Of a DNA stretch of 9,356 nt, positions 5,131 through 9,356 are shown piece after piece. Each line of letters begins with the position of its first letter. Within the stretch, counting starts at the first letter, position 1. Source of the stretch: an uncultured Microbacteriaceae bacterium (lineage in GTDB: Bacteria > Actinomycetota > Actinomycetes > Actinomycetales > Microbacteriaceae). The position numbers were made by a program, and so were the translations under genes. The notes under the pieces are model-generated. The model made no database searches and had not been told where the DNA came from. It saw only the letters and a list, made by a program, of their open reading frames with translations. The stretch spans positions 1 to 9,356 of the forward strand of contig CAMLMQ010000114.1 of the NCBI GenBank assembly GCA_946481135.1. Direction: 5' to 3'.

Positions 5131-6774
5131 TCACCCCAGCAGGGCGCGCATCCCCGTCTCGAGCGCCGCGATCGCGCTGTCGGCGGCGTGACGTCGTTCG
5201 TCCGCCGACCCGGCGTCCGACCAGGCGTCGAGGTAGCACTTGAGTTTCGGCTCGGTGCCCGAGGGCCGCACGATCACCCGCCCGCCGCCGTCGAGCCGGA
5301 ACCGAAGGATGTCGCTCGGGGGGAAGCCGTCGACGCCGACCGCGAAGTCGTCGACCCCCCCGACGGCGAACCCTCCAACCTCGGCGGGGGGCCGGGCACG
5401 CAGCCGCGCCATCGCGCGCGGGATCTCGGCGAGGTCGGAGACCCGGATCGAGATCTGACCCGAGGCGAACGCGCCGAACTCCAGGGCGAACCGGTCGAGG
5501 TGGTCGTCGAGGGTCTCGCCGTCGCGGCGCAGTTCCGAGAACAGCGACAGCACGGCGACCGCTGCCGAGATCCCGTCCTTGTCGCGCACCTTGTCGGGGT
5601 CGACGAGATACCCGAGTGCCTCCTCGTAGCCGTAGACGAGTCCCGGGGCACGCGAGATCCACTTGAACCCGGTGAGGGTCTCGGCGAACCCCAGCCCGTG
5701 CTTCTCGGCGATCACCCGCAGGGCCGGCGACGACACGAGCGAGCACGCGAGGGTGCCTTCCGAGGCCATGCGGGCGGCGCGCCAGCCGAGCAGCCAGCCG
5801 ATCTCGTTGCCGGTCAGCCGACGCCATCCGCCGTCGGCCGTCGGGTCGGGCACCCCCACGGCGACGCGGTCGGCGTCGGGGTCGTTGGCGATCACGAGGT
5901 CGGCCGCCGACTCCCGCGCGAGCGCGAACGCGAGATCCATCGCCCCGGGTTCCTCGGGGTTCGGAAACGCCACCGTCGGGAAGTCGGGATCGGGCTGCGC
6001 CTGCTCCGCGACGACGAGCGGCGCCGCGAAGCCGGCTGCGACGAACGTGCGCTCGGCGACCTCGAGCCCCACGCCGTGCATCGGGGTGTAGACGTAGCGC
6101 AGCGGCTCGGGTTCGGAGGCGATCGCGGCCGTACGCGCGACGTAGGCGTCGACGATCGACTCGTCGGCGAGACGGATGGCGGACGACGTCGGTCGGTCGG
6201 CGAACGCCACGGCGGAGGCGCGTTCGATCTCGGCGGCGATCTCGGCATCCGCCGGCGGCACGATCTGCGCCCCGTCGTCGCCGCCGCCGAGGTACACCTT
6301 GTAGCCGTTGTCGCGCGGCGGGTTGTGGCTCGCGGTCACCATGACGCCCGCGCTCATCCCGAGTTCCCGCACGGCGAAGGCGAGCACCGGCGTCGGCAGC
6401 GGACGCGGCAGCAGGGTCGCCTCGACGCCTGCTCCCGCGAGGATCGCCGCGGAGTCGCGCGCGAAGACGGCGGAGTTGTGGCGGCCGTCGTAGCCGACGA
6501 CGACGGTCGGGTGCGGTTCCCGCGCGAGCAGGTAGGCGGCGAGGCCCGCGGCGGCCTGACCGACGAGCACGCGGTTCATGCGCATGGGTCCGGCGCCGAG
6601 TTCGCCGCGCAGTCCCGCGGTGCCGAACGCGAGCCGGCCCGAGAACCGGGACTCGAGGTCGGCCGACGCGGCGACGTCGCCGGCCTCCGCCCGTGCGACG
6701 ACCGCCTCCAGCTCCGCCCGGGTGACCGGGTCGGGATCCTGGGCGATCCAGGCACGCGCCGCGGCGATGGTCAC
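5131..6774 (-). CDS. pmmB: Phosphohexomutase-superfamily enzyme (phosphomannomutase/phosphoglucomutase family); possible phosphopentomutase
   Basis: This 547-residue enzyme belongs to the alpha-D-phosphohexomutase superfamily, which moves phosphate between C1 and the terminal hydroxyl of a sugar through a phosphoserine. The catalytic S149 lies in VTASHNPPRDNGYK. The metal loop is DPDADR at 298-303, the sugar-binding loop GYEEALG at 382-388 and the phosphate-binding loop RPSGTEPK at 503-510; all are intact. The start is GTG at 6774-6772, which overlaps the upstream phosphorylase stop as GTGA, with GGAG 7 bases before it, so translation is coupled. Frame openness continues upstream into the phosphorylase gene to 7473, but that extension has no conserved motif. 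Coupling to a purine nucleoside phosphorylase suggests ribose-1-phosphate or deoxyribose-1-phosphate as substrate, as for PGM2-type enzymes. The family annotation alone would say phosphomannomutase; substrate is not settled by sequence. Confidence 0.92.
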   Translation of the reverse strand: MTIAAARAWIAQDPDPVTRAELEAVVARAEAGDVAASADLESRFSGRLAFGTAGLRGELGAGPMRMNRVLVGQAAAGLAAYLLAREPHPTVVVGYDGRHNSAVFARDSAAILAGAGVEATLLPRPLPTPVLAFAVRELGMSAGVMVTASHNPPRDNGYKVYLGGGDDGAQIVPPADAEIAAEIERASAVAFADRPTSSAIRLADESIVDAYVARTAAIASEPEPLRYVYTPMHGVGLEVAERTFVAAGFAAPLVVAEQAQPDPDFPTVAFPNPEEPGAMDLAFALARESAADLVIANDPDADRVAVGVPDPTADGGWRRLTGNEIGWLLGWRAARMASEGTLACSLVSSPALRVIAEKHGLGFAETLTGFKWISRAPGLVYGYEEALGYLVDPDKVRDKDGISAAVAVLSLFSELRRDGETLDDHLDRFALEFGAFASGQISIRVSDLAEIPRAMARLRARPPAEVGGFAVGGVDDFAVGVDGFPPSDILRFRLDGGGRVIVRPSGTEPKLKCYLDAWSDAGSADERRHAADSAIAALETGMRALLG

Positions 6775-7604
6775 GTCAGCGCTCCGACGACCCGCGCGAG
6801 GAGGTCCGAGATCACGGGCTCCGCATCCTTCCCCGCCTGGATGACCTCGGCGTGGTCGAGCGGGTCGGGCGAGATGCCGGCCGCGAGGTTCGTGATGAGC
6901 GAGAAGCCGAGCACCTCCATGCCGGCCTCGCGGGCGGCGATCGCCTCGAGCGCGGTCGACATCCCGACGATGTGGCCGCCGACGGCCTTCGCCATCTGCA
7001 CCTCGGCGGGCGTCTCGTAGTGCGGGCCGCGGAACTGGCAGTAGACCCCCTCGTCGAGGTCGGGGGCGACCGAGCGCGCGAGGTCGCGGAGGCGACGGGC
7101 GTAGAGGTCGGTGAGGTCGACGAAGGTCGCCCCTTCGAGCGGTGAGTCGGCGGTGAGGTTGATGTGGTCGGAGATGAGCACCGGGGTGCCGGCGTTCCAG
7201 TGCTCCTTGATGCCACCGGCGCCGTTCGTGAGCACCATGATCTTGGCGCCCGCGGCGGCGGCGGTGCGCACCGAGTGCACGACGCGCCGCACCCCGTGGC
7301 CCTCGTAGTAGTGCGTGCGCGCGCCGATCACGAGCGCGTGCCGTCCGTCGGGCAGCCGGATGCTGCGCAGCGTGCCGACGTGCCCGGTCAGAGCGGGCTT
7401 GCTGAAACCGACGATGTCGGTTGCCGGCACGGTGGCGACGGTCTCCCCGAGCAGATCCGCCGCTTTGGCCCACCCGCTGCCGAGGGTGAGGGCGATGTCG
7501 TGCGACGCGACCCCGGTCGCGGCGGCCAGCTGGTCCGCCGCCTCGCGGGCGATCGCGAACGGGTCGGCGGCGGGATCGTCGAGGGGGTGGACCGCAGTGC
7601 TCAT
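6771..7604 (-). CDS. punA: Purine nucleoside phosphorylase, class I trimeric type
   Basis: The enzyme splits inosine, guanosine and their deoxy forms with phosphate into base and (deoxy)ribose-1-phosphate in the cytosol. The 277 residues match the trimeric family length. Phosphate-site motifs are LGSGW (41-45) and R96-x-H98 in ARTHYYEGHG, followed by NGAGGI (127-132). GPHYETPAE (193-201) carries E197, GMSTALEAIAAR (214-225) carries M215, and GFSLITN (233-239) ends in N239. The Glu/Asn pair corresponds to the residues that bind 6-oxopurines in mammalian PNP, so inosine and guanosine, not adenosine, are the expected substrates. This explains the need for the nearby adenosine deaminase. The ATG lies 6 bases after a TAGAGT -10 box, and the stop overlaps the start of the mutase gene. 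M. tuberculosis calls its homologue deoD. Confidence 0.95.
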   Translation of the reverse strand: MSTAVHPLDDPAADPFAIAREAADQLAAATGVASHDIALTLGSGWAKAADLLGETVATVPATDIVGFSKPALTGHVGTLRSIRLPDGRHALVIGARTHYYEGHGVRRVVHSVRTAAAAGAKIMVLTNGAGGIKEHWNAGTPVLISDHINLTADSPLEGATFVDLTDLYARRLRDLARSVAPDLDEGVYCQFRGPHYETPAEVQMAKAVGGHIVGMSTALEAIAAREAGMEVLGFSLITNLAAGISPDPLDHAEVIQAGKDAEPVISDLLARVVGALT

Positions 7605-7610
7605 CCGATC

Positions 7611-7616
7611 ACTCTA
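7611..7616 (-). promoter_or_regulatory. -10 box TAGAGT of a leaderless promoter for the phosphorylase-mutase operon
   Basis: Read on the minus strand, TAGAGT is followed by 6 bases (GATCGG) and then the ATG at 7604. This matches the add geometry exactly, with no ribosome binding site in the gap. No good -35 box is visible, and the upstream side is shared with the divergent lpdA promoter. Confidence 0.65.
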
Positions 7617-7652
7617 GGACGCCCTCCGCCCGCGACGGCCCGGTAATTCCGA

Positions 7653-7658
7653 GAGAAT
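7653..7658 (+). promoter_or_regulatory. -10-like box GAGAAT before lpdA
   Basis: GAGAAT is followed by GGGGTC (6 bases) and the ATG at 7665. The first base departs from the TAnnnT consensus, but the position is the same as for add and the phosphorylase gene. GGGG at 7659-7662 is too close to the ATG to act as a normal ribosome binding site, so a leaderless transcript is likely. Only 60 bases separate the two divergent start codons. Confidence 0.5.
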
Positions 7659-7664
7659 GGGGTC

Positions 7665-9101
7665 ATGCCCTACGAGTTCGAGCGAACCCACCGCGTGGCC
7701 GTCCTCGGCGGCGGACCCGGAGGGTATGAGGCGGCGCTCGCGGGCGCCCAACTCGGGGCCGAGGTCACCCTCGTCGAGCGGGCCGGCGTGGGCGGCTCCG
7801 CCGTGCTCACCGACGTCGTGCCGTCGAAGACGCTCATCGCCACCGCGGATGCCGCGACCGCGGTGAGCGAGGCGGCCGACCTGGGGGTGCAGTTCTACAC
7901 GCTCAACGACAAGGGGCGCCCGGTGCGTCCCGAGGTCGCCGTCAACCTCGGCGCGGTCAACAAGCGGCTGCTCGCGCTCGCCCAGCAGCAGTCCGCCGAC
8001 ATGCGTGCCCAACTCGTCGCCGCGGGGGTGCGCATCGTGCAGGGCGACGGCCGGCTCGACGGCCCCACGACGATCGTCGTGTCGACCGGCCGCGGGAAGG
8101 CCCGCACCGACTTCGACGAGATCACCGCCGACACCGTCGTCGTCGCCGTCGGAGCCGCGCCGCGCATCCTGCCGACCGCGAAGCCCGACGGCGAGCGCAT
8201 CTTCACGTGGACGCAGCTCTATTCGCTGGAGTCCATTCCCGAGCACCTCATCGTCGTCGGATCGGGTGTCACGGGGGCCGAGTTCGCCTCCGCGTACCTC
8301 GCCCTCGGCGCGAAGGTGACGCTCGTGTCGAGCCGTGACCAGGTGCTGCCCGGTGAGGACACCGACGCCGCCCAGGTGCTGGAGAGCGTCTTCCGGCGCA
8401 ACGGGATGACGATCCTCAACAAGAGCCGCATGGCGTCCGTCGAGCGCACCGACGACGGCGTGCTCGTGAAGCTCGTCGACGGGCGTGAGGTCACCGGCTC
8501 CCACGCGCTGCTCGCCCTCGGTTCGATCCCGAACACGTCGGGGATCGGGCTGGAGGAGGCCGGCATCCAGCTCACCAACTCGGGCCACATCCGTGTCAAC
8601 CGCGTCGCCCGCACGTCGATGCCGGCGGTCTACGCGGCGGGCGACTGCAGCGACTTCCTGCCGCTGGCATCCGTCGCGGCGATGCAGGGCCGCACGGCGG
8701 TCTACCACGCCCTCGGCGACGCCGTGAACCCGACGGAGCTGCGCAACGTGACGAGCAACATCTTCACGCAGCCCGAGGTCGCGACGGTCGGCTGGTCACA
8801 GCACCAGATCGAGGAGGGGCTCGCGCAGGGCGAGATCTACAAGCTGCCCCTCGCCTCGAATCCCCGCGCGAAGATGATGGGCCTCAAGGACGGCTTCGTG
8901 AAGCTTTTCGCCCGCACGGGCTCCGGCACGGTCATCGGCGGCGTCGTCGTCGCGCCGAAGGCGAGCGACCTCATCCTGCCGATCGCGCTCGCCGTGGAGC
9001 ACCGCCTCACGGTCGACCAGCTCGCCCGCGCGTTCAGCGTCTACCCGTCGCTCTCGGGGTCGATCACCGACGCCGCCCGCGCCCTCCACATCGTCGACTG
9101 A
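7665..9101 (+). CDS. lpdA: LpdA-type NAD(P)H-quinone dehydrogenase (flavoprotein disulfide reductase family, no redox disulfide)
   Basis: A 478-residue FAD protein with the fold of lipoamide dehydrogenase. It has an FAD-binding GGGPGG (15-20), a NAD(P)-binding GSGVTG (199-204), a second FAD motif YAAGDC (323-328) and a C-terminal dimerisation domain (about 360-478). The active-site motif GGTCLNVGCIPSK of true lipoamide dehydrogenases is replaced at 43-55 by GGSAVLTDVVPSK, so both redox cysteines are Ala46 and Val51. At the C-terminus the catalytic His is Tyr460 and its partner Glu is Gly465 (VYPSLSGS). It therefore cannot act as a dihydrolipoamide dehydrogenase. The same losses occur in M. 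tuberculosis LpdA (Rv3303c), described as an NAD(P)H-quinone reductase with a role in oxidative stress. That role is the best inference here. The gene is divergent from the purine phosphorylase gene and convergent with the carboxylase gene. Confidence 0.92.
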   Translation: MPYEFERTHRVAVLGGGPGGYEAALAGAQLGAEVTLVERAGVGGSAVLTDVVPSKTLIATADAATAVSEAADLGVQFYTLNDKGRPVRPEVAVNLGAVNKRLLALAQQQSADMRAQLVAAGVRIVQGDGRLDGPTTIVVSTGRGKARTDFDEITADTVVVAVGAAPRILPTAKPDGERIFTWTQLYSLESIPEHLIVVGSGVTGAEFASAYLALGAKVTLVSSRDQVLPGEDTDAAQVLESVFRRNGMTILNKSRMASVERTDDGVLVKLVDGREVTGSHALLALGSIPNTSGIGLEEAGIQLTNSGHIRVNRVARTSMPAVYAAGDCSDFLPLASVAAMQGRTAVYHALGDAVNPTELRNVTSNIFTQPEVATVGWSQHQIEEGLAQGEIYKLPLASNPRAKMMGLKDGFVKLFARTGSGTVIGGVVVAPKASDLILPIALAVEHRLTVDQLARAFSVYPSLSGSITDAARALHIVD

Positions 9102-9118
9102 GCGGCTCCCAGACCGGG

Positions 9119-9183
9119 TTACTCCGCCATTCCACCGTTGCTCCGCGGTCGATCCGCGGAGCAACGCGAAAACAGCGGAGTAA
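9119..9183. repeat. Nested symmetric palindrome with four TTRCTCCGC arms, possible bidirectional terminator
   Basis: The outer arms TTACTCCGC (9119-9127) and GCGGAGTAA (9175-9183) are perfect 9-bp inverted repeats. The inner arms CGTTGCTCCGCGG (9136-9148) and CCGCGGAGCAACG (9154-9166) are perfect 13-bp inverted repeats around a 5-nt loop. The internal loop has exactly 8 bases on each side. The core TTRCTCCGC occurs twice forward (9119, 9138) and twice inverted (9156, 9175), each pair 19 bases apart. The element lies between convergent lpdA and the carboxylase gene, so termination for both is plausible. The regular spacing also fits a multi-site protein-binding or dispersed repeat element. Confidence 0.8.
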
Positions 9184-9205
9184 GCCGCACGAGTGGGTGG
9201 CCCGG

Positions 9206-9356
9206 TCAGTCGACGATCGCGAGGAGGCGGTGCCCCGCCGAGACGGTCGCGCCGACGGCGGCGTCGAGGGAGGCGATCGTGCCGTCCTTGTGCGCGGCGA
9301 TCGGCTGCTCCATCTTCATCGCCTCGAGCACGAGCACGAGGTCGCCCTTGACGACC
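9206..9356 (-). CDS. Acyl-CoA carboxylase alpha subunit, C-terminal biotinyl domain; 5' part outside the window
   Basis: Only the last 49 codons are present, with TGA at 9208-9206. They encode the end of a biotin carboxyl carrier domain: [11 protein letters not shown] carries the biotinylated lysine (codon at 9316-9314), followed by [11 protein letters not shown] and [15 protein letters not shown]. In actinobacteria this domain usually ends a single chain of about 580-670 residues that joins biotin carboxylase and carrier (AccA3-like). That protein works with AccD subunits to make malonyl-CoA or methylmalonyl-CoA. A separate carrier protein or a pyruvate carboxylase terminus cannot be excluded, because the rest is off the window. 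The M. tuberculosis accA3 (Rv3285) also lies in the same broad region as lpdA, from memory, which favours the AccA reading. Confidence 0.88.
   Translation of the reverse strand, partial: VVKGDLVLVLEAMKMEQPIAAHKDGTIASLDAAVGATVSAGHRLLAIVD

Noticed and set aside
5188..7020. 610-codon open frame on the plus strand opposite the mutase and phosphorylase genes
   Set aside because: It is an Arg/Gly-rich antisense shadow running across two well-identified genes, with no conserved motif.
6775..7473. N-terminal extension of the mutase frame by 233 codons, which could suggest a fusion protein
   Set aside because: The extension lies inside the phosphorylase gene in another frame and is low-complexity Arg-rich. 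The GTG at 6774 with GGAG upstream gives a normal-length mutase.
7665..9101. Calling this gene dihydrolipoamide dehydrogenase (E3)
   Set aside because: The CxxxxC redox motif and the C-terminal His-Glu pair are both missing, so E3 chemistry is not possible.
1..9356. A defence system, prophage, transposon, CRISPR array or tRNA in the window
   Set aside because: No transposase, integrase, nuclease or cas-like protein, regularly spaced long repeat or cloverleaf was found. Apart from the surface protein and the regulator, the genes are ordinary nucleoside salvage and housekeeping genes.

Overview
The window is about 70% G+C. Its leaderless-type promoters, class E sortase signal and gene complement point to a high-GC actinobacterium. 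A family-typical intergenic repeat and the general style of the genes suggest Microbacteriaceae. That family assignment is inference; no rRNA is present to confirm it.

Layout, left to right: the 3' two thirds of a thymidine phosphorylase gene (deoA, +). A 180-bp intergenic region full of GTCCCC-type half-sites. A large exported, wall-anchored protein with three tandem domains and an LAITG sorting signal (+). A long stem-loop. Adenosine deaminase (add, +). A compact palindromic repeat between convergent genes. On the minus strand (listed in ascending coordinates) follow an orphan OmpR-like response regulator, a phosphohexomutase-superfamily enzyme and a class I purine nucleoside phosphorylase. 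They are transcribed in the order phosphorylase, mutase, regulator. The mutase start and phosphorylase stop overlap as GTGA. Divergent from these is an LpdA-type flavoprotein (+) that has lost the redox-active cysteines and the catalytic His/Glu. A very symmetric four-arm palindrome follows, and the window closes with the biotinyl C-terminus of an acyl-CoA carboxylase alpha subunit (-).

Most of the window is nucleoside salvage. Thymidine phosphorylase and purine nucleoside phosphorylase release bases and (deoxy)ribose-1-phosphate. Adenosine deaminase feeds inosine to the purine phosphorylase. The translationally coupled mutase is well placed to move pentose-1-phosphate into central metabolism. 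From memory, Mycobacterium tuberculosis keeps lpdA, deoD, pmmB, add and deoA close together (Rv3303c to Rv3314c), so the core is ancestral. The surface protein between deoA and add, and the response regulator, look like lineage-specific additions.

The least explained items are the three-domain surface protein with its structured upstream region, the 65-bp nested palindrome at 9119-9183, and a repeated start architecture in which a -10-like hexamer lies exactly 6 nt before the start codon. No tRNA, rRNA, CRISPR array, transposase or prophage gene was seen, and no gene-free stretch exceeds 300 bases.
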